Below, piece after piece: positions 36,959 to 46,289 of a DNA stretch of 64,000 nucleotides. The translations under genes and the position numbers were made by a program. Position 1 is the stretch's first letter; each line of letters begins with the position of its first letter. Below the pieces are notes generated by a model that saw only the letters and a program-made list of their open reading frames with translations, was not told the DNA's origin and made no database searches. This stretch comes from Saprospiraceae bacterium. GTDB taxonomy: Bacteria; Bacteroidota; Bacteroidia; Chitinophagales; Saprospiraceae. Location: the NCBI GenBank assembly GCA_016718205.1, contig JADKEB010000017.1:1-64000 (forward strand), given 5' to 3'.

Positions 36959-36989
36959 GACTCAACCGTAAATGAATGAAAAAAATTTA

Positions 36990-37757
36990 TCAGATTTCAA
37001 GTCTTACCTTATACAAAAATCCGGTTTCATCACATCCTATCCATGCAATTTTTGCAACTCTATCCACCGTGATGGCTTCTGCCTTTGCGATGTATGGTAT
37101 TGATTGGAAAGCAATGACATTGCCATTGAGATCGGTATGAAAGAATTTTTGTTGTTTGCTGTCTGAAATCCAAAGTGTTTTATCGGAACCATCATAATAA
37201 ATGTCTGAAAGAAACTGAACATAATTCATGGCCAGTCTTGCGGTTTCTTTTCGCGACTTCAGATCATATTTTATCATGATGGTGGGCGACTCCTGATTGA
37301 CAATATATAGTGTATCATTACCGTAGGTCAGACCTTCTATCCCTTTATTAATAACTCCGCCCGTGACTCTTACATCAGTAATGAGTTCGATTGATTTTTC
37401 ATCATTGGAGAGTTTGTATATCTTCATTTGACCTTCATCAGCCAGATATACTTCGTTGGTTGCCGGATTGATCGTGATACCTTCAAAATCATAACTTCCC
37501 GAAAATGGCAACTTACGGATAATCTTTCCGACTTTATCTATCTCAAAAATTCCTGTTTTATCACTTACAGCCAGAAAAGTATCCTTTACCTTACCGGGAC
37601 AGATTCCGGAAAATCCTGTAATTCCGGCTTGATACACATTAAAGGCTTCCGGTTTAATTTCGTTATTTTTTGCCTGATCAATTTTATTGTCAAGAAAACA
37701 ACCTGAAGAAGTAATAAAAACCAGTAAAGCGATACCTATAAATTTACAATTCATCAT
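36990..37757 (-). CDS. SdiA-regulated/YjiK-like beta-propeller lipoprotein
   Basis: 255 aa: lipoprotein signal with lipobox SSGC (Cys 20), then repeats such as GSYDFEGITINPATNEVYLADEG (shown DFEGITINPATNEVYLADE), KGIEGLTYGNDTLYIVNQE and AEAITVDRVAKIAWIGCDE. This is the SdiA-regulated-domain pattern, a six-bladed propeller with D-x-E-G-I-T motifs, probably metal-binding. Likely periplasmic. 31 bases before the symporter gene, 18 after the CYTH gene. Confidence 0.8.
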   Translation of the reverse strand: MMNCKFIGIALLVFITSSGCFLDNKIDQAKNNEIKPEAFNVYQAGITGFSGICPGKVKDTFLAVSDKTGIFEIDKVGKIIRKLPFSGSYDFEGITINPATNEVYLADEGQMKIYKLSNDEKSIELITDVRVTGGVINKGIEGLTYGNDTLYIVNQESPTIMIKYDLKSRKETARLAMNYVQFLSDIYYDGSDKTLWISDSKQQKFFHTDLNGNVIAFQSIPYIAKAEAITVDRVAKIAWIGCDETGFLYKVRLEI

Positions 37758-37775
37758 ACATGGACTTTATACCTG

Positions 37776-38246
37776 TTACCATTTTGTAAACGGATGTTTC
37801 ATCAACATAGAATTGTAATACTTTGTATCGCCGGTCACTTCAGCACCAAGCCAATCGGGTTTTTGAAAGCCCTCATCTTCTGAAGATAGCTCTACTTCAG
37901 CTACGGTAAGACCTTGGTTTTCGCCATAAAATTCGTCCACTTCAAAGGTGTGATTGCCCGCTTTTACTTCATATCTTGTCTTGTCTATGACGCCCGGCTC
38001 ACATATTTTGAGGAGTTCTTCCACTTCTGATGCAGGGATTTCTTTCTCCCATTCATATCTTGAAGCTCCTGAAGCACTACCTATGCCTTTTATGGTTATA
38101 AATCCCCGATCACCTTTTGTTCTTACTCTTACTGTGCGTTCCGGGATGGACGAAAGGTAGCCTTGAGTTATTCTCGTGGATTTGCTTGCCAAACTTTTAA
38201 AATCTTCTGATTTTACTAAAAATTTTTTTTCTATTTCCTGTGCCAT
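37776..38246 (-). CDS. CYTH-domain triphosphate tunnel enzyme
   Basis: 156 aa. Signature EIEKKFLV (ExExK) at residues 4-11, ITQGYLS, TVRVRTKGDRGFITIKG, EWEKEIP, KTRYEV and EVDEFYGENQGLTVAEVELS, the alternating charged strands of the triphosphate tunnel fold. Related enzymes hydrolyse inorganic triphosphate. 156 residues is the usual single-domain length. Four bases after the neighbouring CYTH-like gene. Confidence 0.9.
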   Translation of the reverse strand: MAQEIEKKFLVKSEDFKSLASKSTRITQGYLSSIPERTVRVRTKGDRGFITIKGIGSASGASRYEWEKEIPASEVEELLKICEPGVIDKTRYEVKAGNHTFEVDEFYGENQGLTVAEVELSSEDEGFQKPDWLGAEVTGDTKYYNSMLMKHPFTKW

Positions 38247-38250
38247 AATG

Positions 38251-38892
38251 TTAGTTTGCTAATGGTTTATTAATCATTCCGATGACTCTCTTGATGGCCT
38301 GAAGGTAATTGATATTTTCTACTCCTGCCAGTCCAACGTCATTAATGGTTTTTTTGATATCTTCTACTTCTGTTGATTCAGAATTGATAGTCTCGACTCT
38401 TGCTCCGTTGATCAGCACTGAACCGGTCTCGCAGATGGTATTATTGACCATATACCCATATCTTTCTTTATGTACTTTTACAGCCTGCAGGTCAGGGTGG
38501 GCTTCTATCATGCTTATAAACTCATCATAAGTGATGACATCTTTATCCAATGAAGGCATAGTAACCATAAATGCCGGAAATACTTCCTCAGTAAGGACTT
38601 TGGCAGCAATCGGAAACTCACCTTTCATCAATGGATTCCATTGTTCGAGTCCATCTACTGTCTGAACGTATGTTTTTATGTCCATTTTTCCATCTCGAAT
38701 CTTGGTATTATTGACGTCATTGGTACGGGATAAGATATAGATCTCATCACTGTGTCTTTCCCATACTTTTTCGGGTACAGGCATGGACAGACGTGCCATT
38801 CTTTTATTTGCGTTATCAAAATTCTGACCAAAAGTACGAAATTCAAACCTTGGTTTTGAAATTTCCCCTATCGCTAAACCTTCCTTACTCAT
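38251..38892 (-). CDS. Divergent CYTH-like protein
   Basis: 213 aa, function unknown. I suspect the CYTH/tunnel fold: FEFRTFG near the N-terminus, TKIRDGKMDIKTY (about 64-76), then VKVHKERYGYMVN, CETGSVLINGARVETINSES and a closing NYLQAIKRVIG, which follow the order of CYTH motifs but lack the exact ExExK start. First gene of the five-gene operon, so it may form a pair with the next CYTH enzyme. A 630-bp promoter region lies upstream. Confidence 0.55.
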   Translation of the reverse strand: MSKEGLAIGEISKPRFEFRTFGQNFDNANKRMARLSMPVPEKVWERHSDEIYILSRTNDVNNTKIRDGKMDIKTYVQTVDGLEQWNPLMKGEFPIAAKVLTEEVFPAFMVTMPSLDKDVITYDEFISMIEAHPDLQAVKVHKERYGYMVNNTICETGSVLINGARVETINSESTEVEDIKKTINDVGLAGVENINYLQAIKRVIGMINKPLAN

Positions 38893-39077
38893 AATTAATT
38901 TTTTAAATGCTAGATGTAAAATATTTTTTAAAATGACGAATTGCTAATTACCATTGTTTTTTTTTGAAATAAAATTTTAATAGAATTTTTCGATTCCATA
39001 ATCTTGTTCACTTTTTTATTCAATCGTTTTCATAATTGAATTAAGTCTAAGGTTGCAAAGTCGCAAGATATAAAATT

Positions 39078-39212
39078 GAGTTCACTCCGTAAAGTTTTTG
39101 AGGAAAAGAAAAAAATATAGATTTCTACTGCTTTGCTAATCAAAAGTAACTTCAGGGGTCGGGTAAAAAGAGGTTGATGATCATAAAATATTTTATTTTC
39201 GTAGTAGACTCA
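39078..39212. repeat. Dispersed repeat, GAGTTCACTC family, copy 1
   Basis: Shares GATTTCTAC, GGTAAAAA, GGTTGATSATCATAAAATATTT and terminal GAGTNGAACTC-like sequence with 56664-56824, with many changes between. Confidence 0.55.
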
Positions 39213-39464
39213 AAATTAAAGCATCTCAATAAAAGAACAATCTAAAAATCATCATTTTACGACTACTTCAAGTGCTCAAATGATGTTGTCCAAAGTCTGT
39301 GACTTATGGACTGGTATCTATCTGTCTCATGACCGGAGAGTTTGGTTCACAATCGGTCAGAGACCGTAAGATAGATTCCGCCAAAGTCAGGTAAGACTTT
39401 GACAAACGAAGATGCAATTACAAATAAGCAATCAAGCTGGTTATCACTATCTAGACTACCCCAT

Positions 39465-39507
39465 TAAAAACAAAACAGAGTGCCAAAGTCCGGATAACTT
39501 TGGTACT
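39465..39507 (-). terminator. Rho-independent terminator after the lamin-tail gene
   Basis: Minus-strand arms AGTACCAAAGT and ACTTTGGCACT, followed by TTTTGTTTTT. Lies 16 bases after the stop at 39523. Confidence 0.8.
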
Positions 39508-39522
39508 CCTTATGATTTCAGT

Positions 39523-40347
39523 TTAGTTGTTTGATTTCCCTTTGGTAGGAGTGTCAAATATGGTCAATGTCGAAGACCCGTCAGGTTTTCTGCCATAAGA
39601 CTTTTTACCTGAAAGATTAATGGTCAGAAAATCGAGAGAAGCTGCTATCACCCCACTTTTATCTTCAAGATACATAGCATCACCCGATGTACTTAAACCA
39701 AATTCAATGGTATATTTACCTTCAGTAAACTCGGTGCTTTCTATATGAAAACCTTTTGATGGTATGATAGTACCAGTATTCAGGATTCTTTTAGGTTTAG
39801 CACTGGTTTTTATACCTTCATCGTAAAAAGCATATCCGCTAATGTCTACAGGAATATCAGAATCGTTGTATATTTCCACCCAGTCAGGATTAGAAGCATC
39901 TTTTGAGCCGTCAGCAAAAACCTCGTTGATAAATAGTTTTATTACATTGGATGCGCCGACTGTGTATTCTACCAGTTTTGAAGGGGCTTCTGCTGGATAA
40001 ACTGTGATTTTACCAGTTACGTTTTTTACTTCTATGTAGTATCCCACTTTAGTATCTTTGGGCAAAGCAGGGATGGTCCCTTGATAAGTATAATTGGTTC
40101 CGGCAGTCATAGAGACGGTTGTAAATACTCCTCCTGCGACTGTTCGATACAACAAATTTACACTTGTGATTCCTTGGAGGTCAAGAACTTTGGCAGACAC
40201 ATTGACCGATTCTGTAGATTTGGGTGCAGCAGGTATCGCTACTGCATCACTTAAGGATGCCGGTCCATCAAATATCTCATCTTTGACACATGAGCTGAAG
40301 ATTGTCGCAGACATCATTATGGCAATAAATAAATATGGAAGTTTCAT
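39523..40347 (-). CDS. Lamin-tail-domain lipoprotein
   Basis: 274 aa from ATG 40347, chosen because it gives a clean lipoprotein signal with lipobox FSSC (Cys 20); an upstream ATG at 40389 adds a polar extension. Residues 45-130 form an immunoglobulin-like repeat (SVNLLYRTVAGGVFTT), residues 140-274 a lamin-tail domain (LFINEVFADGSKDASNPDWVEIYN, shown as FINEVFADGSKDASNPDWVE; DISGYAFYDEG; SYGRKPDG). Such proteins bind surfaces or partners outside the cell. Follows the porin gene, 50 bases apart, likely one operon. Confidence 0.85.
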   Translation of the reverse strand: MKLPYLFIAIMMSATIFSSCVKDEIFDGPASLSDAVAIPAAPKSTESVNVSAKVLDLQGITSVNLLYRTVAGGVFTTVSMTAGTNYTYQGTIPALPKDTKVGYYIEVKNVTGKITVYPAEAPSKLVEYTVGASNVIKLFINEVFADGSKDASNPDWVEIYNDSDIPVDISGYAFYDEGIKTSAKPKRILNTGTIIPSKGFHIESTEFTEGKYTIEFGLSTSGDAMYLEDKSGVIAASLDFLTINLSGKKSYGRKPDGSSTLTIFDTPTKGKSNN

Positions 40348-40397
40348 TTTTTTAATTTTTTTTGATATTAAATAATTCAGATGATTCAACTAAATGG

Positions 40398-41759
40398 TTA
40401 AAAAGCTATTTCACATCTTACACCCAATTGACTATAGTCTTCACCTCCGTTTCCGGTGGCATTGGCGACTTTTTTAGGATCTTTGGTCAACTCCCCCGTG
40501 ATATCTCTGCCCACAAATATTTTTCCTTTGCCGCTTGCATATCGGTCATGATTGATGATGCTGTAGTTTAGCATAAACTTTACATTTTTTGCTGTATAAA
40601 AATTGATTCCGGCTGTGATTCCTTCCCCAGATCCCCCCAAAACATCTTTGTCATTGAGTGTAATGTAATCATATCTGAGTGCTATCTCTATGTCACCCCA
40701 GGATTTTCCTCTGTTAGGTTGTGTAAATTCAGCTTCGGCTTTGTTGTAAACCTGATTACCACCAAAAAGCAGATACGCTGCCTGAACATAAAATCCACCG
40801 AAATCCAAAGCATCTTTATTGTTTTTACGGAAAGTTCGATTGCTTAGGATTTCTGATACGACGTTCAGTCCTTTATGATATGCTGCAAGTTCGATATTGG
40901 TATTGACTGAATGATCGAAATCAGCTATCAAGTCTGTGTCAAGAAATTTTTTCCTGTTAATATTGCTGAGAGATCTGTTGCTGTATCTTGCAAATCCGTA
41001 CTCACCGGGAGCGACTTCGGTCTTGGGCGTACGATATAAGACAGTATAACCTAAGTGTAAACCTTGTTTTTTATTGTCCCCAAAAGGTTGTATCACAAGT
41101 TTGGCCAACAAATCAGTGCCCTGATCACGACCGAAATCTTTATTATTATCTTCTATGAAGACTGCTTTTTCAGCATCTTCTATTTCCTGAAAGAAGATAC
41201 CACCTACTGCAAAAAACCTTTTGCCTTCATAGGTCATATCTAATCCTATACTACGGTTGGGAGATAAAGCATTGATAGCCATAGATCTTTCCATAAACTT
41301 GACGTATCTGGACGACTCGGTCCTTGACATAGAAAATCTTTGTTTAAAATTTCCCAAGCTTGCCACCAATCCATTCTGAAAATCGTAACTGACATAAGCA
41401 TCTTTTAGCTCCAGTTTTGCATTATTAAAACTTAAGTCCAACTCACCGTACCAATTTTTTGAAATATCAGCTTTAACAGCCAATCTGGCCCTTCGTAGTG
41501 ATGCGCCATCTCCGATTTCATTGAAGCTTTCTCCAAAAGCAACTTGTGCGTCGATATTCAATCTGAAGTCAAACCAAAGTTTGTAATCCTGATTGGCAGA
41601 CTCAAATACGAGTATACCATTTCTGGCTTCTACTCCCAATGGCACTCTTTTTACGACCTTGCCATATTGGTCCAATCTTACAGCAGTGTCTTTTACTTCC
41701 TGTGCAAAAGCATTATTTAAGGAAAAAAATAACACTCCCAATAAAAGTAATGTCCTCAT
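40398..41759 (-). CDS. Phosphate-selective porin-like outer-membrane channel
   Basis: 453 aa from ATG 41759 (earlier ATG at 41795 would precede the signal peptide). Signal MRTLLLLGVLFFSLNNAFAQ, then the OprO/OprP family pattern: SLRRARLAVKADISKNWYGELDLSF (quoted RRARLAVKADISKNWYGELD), VSLGNFKQRF-like ASLGNFKQRFSM, and repeated amphipathic strands ending in RCEIAF with a C-terminal Phe for barrel insertion. Selectivity is unknown. Confidence 0.85.
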   Translation of the reverse strand: MRTLLLLGVLFFSLNNAFAQEVKDTAVRLDQYGKVVKRVPLGVEARNGILVFESANQDYKLWFDFRLNIDAQVAFGESFNEIGDGASLRRARLAVKADISKNWYGELDLSFNNAKLELKDAYVSYDFQNGLVASLGNFKQRFSMSRTESSRYVKFMERSMAINALSPNRSIGLDMTYEGKRFFAVGGIFFQEIEDAEKAVFIEDNNKDFGRDQGTDLLAKLVIQPFGDNKKQGLHLGYTVLYRTPKTEVAPGEYGFARYSNRSLSNINRKKFLDTDLIADFDHSVNTNIELAAYHKGLNVVSEILSNRTFRKNNKDALDFGGFYVQAAYLLFGGNQVYNKAEAEFTQPNRGKSWGDIEIALRYDYITLNDKDVLGGSGEGITAGINFYTAKNVKFMLNYSIINHDRYASGKGKIFVGRDITGELTKDPKKVANATGNGGEDYSQLGVRCEIAF

Positions 41760-41980
41760 TTGTTTTTGTTTTATTTTGTAATTAGATAATTTCATCCAAA
41801 GACCATTGTATTCAGATGATACATCAAAAGTACAACATTTAAAGATGTCCGAAATATGACATTGATTTTACTTAAATATGACCTTTCTCATGTATTTATA
41901 CAATAAGTTTGATGACTCTGATTGTTCTTTTTTCTTTGGCTGGGATTACTTCATATTTTCTCTCCATCTTTGGTTTGAAA

Positions 41981-42181
41981 GGGTGTATACCAAAATTGCA
42001 CTATACTATCTATACTATATAATTTTTAAGTTCTGAATTTAATGGATTATCCTAATAGTTAGGAGTTTAAGGGTGGGGACGTCACTTCAGGGTCCTTCAG
42101 GAAATGAGCCTGCCTGCCTACGTAGTCAGGCAGGGGTTGCGGGCAGTTTAAACAATTTCAGTGCAAAAATGGGATACACCC
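41981..42181. repeat. GGGTGTATCCC-family element, copy with long interior
   Basis: Ends GGGTGTATACCAAAATTGCA and GTGCAAAAATGGGATACACC, 201 bp. The interior holds a GCCTGCCTGCC...GGCAGG palindrome. Shares ends with 47468-47577 and 48876-49146. The rest of 41800-42302 is AT-rich without a gene. Confidence 0.7.
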
Positions 42182-42302
42182 TGATTTTATGTGCCGGGAG
42201 ACCGGTATCAATGTGCAATATGCTATACACTTGTACACTTTTATAAACTTAAAAACATTGATTTTGAACTATATGGCATGCCAATAAGTTATATTTCATA
42301 TA

Positions 42303-42615
42303 AGAGTATGTTTAAAGTTTTATGTTTGAGCGAAAGTGAGAAAATTTAACTTTGGACAAGATGACTGAGTGGTCTCGTCAATGACGAGAATCGAGTAAAA
42401 AACTTTACGCGATATCGAAGGAACTGCGAACGACGGCTCGCAGCATATAGAGAATATAGCCGGTCAAGACGATTTTTTTAAAAAAAATGTCTTGATCGGG
42501 ACAGAAACATCCCGAAAGCTCAAGCATAGCTTGATGCAGTACGGCGATAAATATAACGCTGGCTAGAATTAAATTTGCCGCTTGGAGCCAAATGATAAAA
42601 GTTTAAACATACTCT
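42303..42615. repeat. MITE-like element, AGAGTATG family, copy B
   Basis: 313 bp with ends AGAGTATGTTTAAAG and TTTAAACATACTCT. Contains the ATGACTGAGTGGTCTCGTC and GCTCAAGCATAGCTTGA segments shared with copies A and C. Lies 67 bases before rnr. Confidence 0.85.
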
Positions 42616-42681
42616 AAGATTGATGTGAGACAAATCTTTAAGCCGGATATTCAAAATTAAATTCTCAATTACAATAATCTC

Positions 42682-44844
42682 ATGAACAGAAAACCCAGGC
42701 AACTTAAAGAATCAGACCTGCGAAACCAGATTGAAAAACTACTTTCAAAAAATTCAAAGATCATTTATAATGTCACACAGATATCCCGAAAGATAAATGT
42801 GGCAAATCCGCCTGACTCGATCCTTGAGTCTATTATGCGGCTTGTAGCTGAAAAAAAAGTTGTCAAACTCACAGAGGGTCGCTTTAAGTGGGAGAGATTT
42901 CAGGATCAGCAGAACCCTAAGGGTAAATTGAGAAGGTCTGAAGACATCATTCTGTACACAGGCATCGTAGATATGACCCGTTCAGGAGCTGCATATATTA
43001 TCAATTCTGAATCAGTTGAAGATATCTATATTCATGCCAGAAATCTGAAAGGAGCACTGCATAAAGATGAAGTGACGGTATCAGTTTCTCTCAGCAAAGC
43101 CCACCGCAGACCCGAGGGTGTTGTTGTCTCTGTCGATAAAAGGGCGCATTCGCGGATCATAGGGCATATCAGGATTTTCAATAATTATGCCATACTGAGC
43201 CCTGACAATGCAAGATTGTATCCTGAAATCTTGATTCACCATGATGATATTTTGGAAAGTAAGGACAATGATAGGGTAGTAGCAGAGATTATATCATGGG
43301 GTCGTGGTCAAAACAAAGCACTGTGGGGAAAGGTGATCAAAGTCCTGGAAGATATCTCTGATGTGGAGATGAATATGCAGGCCATACTGTATTCCAATGG
43401 TTTTGATCCTGAGTTTAGCGATGAGGTCATGACGGAGACAGCATCATATGAGGCTATAATAACCGATGACGATACAGACCATAGAAAAGACTTCAGAGAA
43501 ACCATCACATTCACTATTGATCCACTGACGGCAAGAGATTTTGATGATGCACTTTCTATAAAACAGTTGGAAGATGATCATTTAGAAATTGGTGTCCATA
43601 TCGCTGATGTCACACATTATCTCAGGGAAGGAACTGCCCTGGACAAGGAAGCATACAGAAGAAGTACATCGGTCTATCTGGTAGACAGGGTATGCCCGAT
43701 GCTGCCCGAAAAGCTGAGCAACGATCTTTGTTCTCTCAATTCCAATGAAGACAAACTGACTTTTTCAGCGGTATTTGTTTTCAATAAAAGCTATGAAATC
43801 ATCAAAGAGTGGTTTGGAAAAACCATCATCCATTCTGATAGAAGATTTACATATGAAGAGGCTCAGGAAAGTATCGAAACAGGTCAGGGTGATTTTTGTG
43901 ATGAGTTGCTCATTTTGGACAAAATTGCAAAACATCTCAGAAATAAGAGATATGATGAAGGGTCCATCAGCTTTGAATCAGATGAAGTGCAGTTTATCCT
44001 TGACGATGACGGTATGCCTTTGGGTATGAAGGTCAAAGAGCGAAAAGATGCCCATATGCTGGTAGAAGATTTTATGCTTTTGGCCAACAGGCGGGTAGCT
44101 GCATTTGTAGCTAAAAAGTCCAAACCCGAAATCCCTTTTGTGTATCGTGTGCATGACCTGCCGAATCCTGAAAAACTTTCTGATTTTGCACTATTCGCTG
44201 CTGAAATGGGTTTTAAGTTTCGTATGGATACTCCGGAACAGATTGCTGACTCATTCAACAGACTAGCAGTAGCCACTCATGAAAATCCTACACTGAAGCT
44301 CCTCGAACCACTTGCTATCAGGACTATGGCTAAGGCAGTTTATACCACCAACAACATAGGGCACTATGGATTGGGATTTGAATATTACACCCATTTTACA
44401 TCACCTATCAGAAGATATTCTGACGTACTGGTTCATCGGCTGTTGTACAAAAACTTATTTGAAATCTACAGAGATGACAAAGAAAAACTGGAATCTAAGA
44501 CAAAACATGTTTCTGATCAGGAAAAAAAAGCTTCAGAAGCCGAAAGAGAATCCATAAAATACTTTCAGACATTGTATATTTCAAAATATGTTGGTCATGT
44601 CTTTGATGGTGTGGTTTCAGGAATTATCGAAAAAGGTATTTTTGTTGAATTGCCTGATACTAAAGTCGAAGGATTAGTCACTTTTGACAGTATGGGAGAA
44701 ATATTTAATGTTACAACTGGCAGATTGAGGGCAAAATCGAGACTCTCAGGCTCAGAATTTTCCATAGGTCAGAAAGTAAGAGTGAAAATCACAGCCGCCG
44801 ATCCTGATAGCCGAAGAACAGATATGATACTGGAAGAATCCTAA
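42682..44844 (+). CDS. rnr: Ribonuclease R
   Basis: 3'-5' exoribonuclease for structured RNA. 720 aa: N-terminal winged-helix region (1-70), two cold-shock OB domains (80-230), the RNB catalytic domain with DPLTARDFDDALS (Mg-binding Asp cluster, near residue 277), YRVHDLPNPEKL, and the FTSPIRRYSDVLVHR motif, then a C-terminal S1 domain (VFDGVVSGIIEKGIFVEL, about 635-715). Complete with normal length. Stand-alone gene. Confidence 0.95.
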   Translation: MNRKPRQLKESDLRNQIEKLLSKNSKIIYNVTQISRKINVANPPDSILESIMRLVAEKKVVKLTEGRFKWERFQDQQNPKGKLRRSEDIILYTGIVDMTRSGAAYIINSESVEDIYIHARNLKGALHKDEVTVSVSLSKAHRRPEGVVVSVDKRAHSRIIGHIRIFNNYAILSPDNARLYPEILIHHDDILESKDNDRVVAEIISWGRGQNKALWGKVIKVLEDISDVEMNMQAILYSNGFDPEFSDEVMTETASYEAIITDDDTDHRKDFRETITFTIDPLTARDFDDALSIKQLEDDHLEIGVHIADVTHYLREGTALDKEAYRRSTSVYLVDRVCPMLPEKLSNDLCSLNSNEDKLTFSAVFVFNKSYEIIKEWFGKTIIHSDRRFTYEEAQESIETGQGDFCDELLILDKIAKHLRNKRYDEGSISFESDEVQFILDDDGMPLGMKVKERKDAHMLVEDFMLLANRRVAAFVAKKSKPEIPFVYRVHDLPNPEKLSDFALFAAEMGFKFRMDTPEQIADSFNRLAVATHENPTLKLLEPLAIRTMAKAVYTTNNIGHYGLGFEYYTHFTSPIRRYSDVLVHRLLYKNLFEIYRDDKEKLESKTKHVSDQEKKASEAERESIKYFQTLYISKYVGHVFDGVVSGIIEKGIFVELPDTKVEGLVTFDSMGEIFNVTTGRLRAKSRLSGSEFSIGQKVRVKITAADPDSRRTDMILEES

Positions 44845-45293
44845 AACCTAAAATTTCGTGATCAATATAGATTTGGCTTTGTGATGTGCCGTCTCGATAG
44901 AGCGGCATGTTGAATCAAAACCTGTGTTCCCGCTGAAGACGGGATAATTTATAGTTTCTTTGATTTTTTATTCTTCCAACTCTCTTATAAATTTAGGATT
45001 TCTTCTCATATCAACGATCCCTAATACTGTTAAGAGTATGTTTAAATTTTTATGTTTGAGTGAAAGTGAGGAAATTTAATTTTGGACAAGATGACTGAAT
45101 GGTCTCGTCTGTGACGAGAATTGAGTAAAATACTTTACTCAATAAAGAAGGAACTGCGAGCAGCTGCTCGCAGCGAATACTGAATATAGCAGGAAACTCA
45201 AGCGTAGCTTGACGCGGTACGGCGAAAAATATAACGCAGTCTAAAATAAAATTTGCCACTTGGAGCCAAATGATAAAAGTTTTAACATACTCT
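44845..45293. repeat. Intergenic with AGAGTATG-family element, copy C
   Basis: 44845-45032 has no gene; a GATAGAGCGGCATG / CGGGATAATTT stretch follows rnr. The element proper is 45033-45293 (261 bp), ends AGAGTATGTTTAAA and TTTTAACATACTCT. The right end cuts the 3' end of the toxin relic. Confidence 0.8.
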
Positions 45294-45437
45294 AAGTTTG
45301 ATTCATCAAAACTGTAATAAACAAAATAATATCTTTTTAATGGAATAAGAGTTTGTCCCATTTCTAACTTCCCAATAATTAAGAATATCTTCTAAATGTT
45401 CTATTGCATTTCTAGTCCATATTATTTTGAGAACCAT
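45294..45437 (-). pseudogene. RelE/ParE-type toxin relic
   Basis: ATG 45437 overlaps the antitoxin stop. It reads MVLKIIWTRNAIEHLEDILNYW, the family N-terminus, up to RNGTNSYSIK. A different frame then gives PLKRYYFVYYSFDESNL, which resembles the family C-terminal strands. About 40 middle residues are missing and the last ones are replaced by MITE copy C. In the first frame it stops at 45306 after 43 aa. An inactive mRNA-interferase or gyrase-poison relative. Confidence 0.7.
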
Positions 45438-45670
45438 TTTTGAACTTTAGCATTTACATTTTCATTTGAAATTGTATCACCATTTTTCATTTGTTCTAAA
45501 CTTATTTCAAGTTCTTTTTGATGATCACATGGGATAATATAAATTTCTTCCTTCTCAGACTCAAAATCTATCAAACTAAGTATTTCTTCAAGTAAATATT
45601 CATCATTAACTGATTCAATACGTTTTTTTACTTGATTTTTAAGCTCTAAAATTGCCAAGGTGCATTTCAT
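45422..45670 (-). CDS. Antitoxin with start codon supplied by a transposable element
   Basis: 82 aa. The C-terminal part ISNENVNAKVQKWFSK is typical of RelE/ParE-family antitoxins, with helical dimerising residues before it. The first four codons (ATG AAA TGC ACC) come from the terminal repeat of the element at 45658-46143. The original start, ATGGCAATT, is still present on the far side of the element (ATG first base 46152) as part of the 8-bp target duplication AATTGCCA. The frame was kept by chance. Its own promoter is now 480 bases away, so expression is uncertain. Confidence 0.7.
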   Translation of the reverse strand: MKCTLAILELKNQVKKRIESVNDEYLLEEILSLIDFESEKEEIYIIPCDHQKELEISLEQMKNGDTISNENVNAKVQKWFSK

Positions 45671-46143
45671 TTTTTCGCACTGTGCTCGATTTTTTATCAA
45701 GTTTCGTTTGTTCGTCGTAGCTTTTAGCTACGATGCAATATATTAAGGCATCTTGCCTGAATCGCAAAAAAATTAAGATTTTTAATGTGATGCAAAAAAA
45801 TGAAATACACCTTATTATTCAATTATCTCTAATCTTTATGTCCGAAATTAATATAGGGACATAGTCCTGTAATCTTTGTAGCAAAAATATCCACACACCA
45901 TCACGTAGGGGCGTAGCCCTGTGATCTTAAAAGATGTGGAAAATATAAGATGTCAGGGCTACGCCCCTTATGTTTCAGGTGCTAATGTTTTCTACAAAGA
46001 TGATAGAGCTACGCTCCTGCCCCGATAGGCGGGAGTAATTTATCTGCACGATCATGTCTCTAAAGCATCGTTTGTTCGTAGTAGCATTAAATCGCAAAAA
46101 AAATGATGATTTTTAATGTGAGGCGAAAAAATGAAATACACCC
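45658..46143. repeat. Composite GGTGCATTTCA element, copy 2, with 8-bp target duplication
   Basis: 486 bp almost identical to 12855-13347. Ends AGGTGCATTTCATTTTTTCG and CGAAAAAATGAAATACACCC, flanked by AATTGCCA on both sides (45650-45657 and 46144-46151). This proves the whole composite moved as one unit. Central palindrome GGGGCGTAGCCCTG / CAGGGCTACGCCCC. Together with 46152-46289 it accounts for the gap to tpiA. Confidence 0.9.
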
Positions 46144-46289
46144 AATTGCCATGTCAAAATGTTATTTAATGATTAAACAAAAGAAAGCTCATAAAAGTGC
46201 CATTTACTTCTTCAAAACCTTTAGAACGTTGGATTTCTGGTCAAATTAGTATGATTTAGGTAGTAAAAAGTTTAGATAGGCCTGATAAA

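Larger units (their letters stand above)
38893..39522. other. Intergenic 630 bp with divergent repeat
   Basis: Contains a repeat at 39078-39212 (ends GAGTTCACTCC and GTAGTAGACTC; relative at 56664-56824) and the terminator of the lamin-tail gene. Nothing else recognised. Confidence 0.55.

Noticed and set aside
45050..45361. 103-codon open frame on the minus strand after rnr
   Set aside because: Mostly the MITE copy C; only its first part is the toxin relic in a shifted frame.
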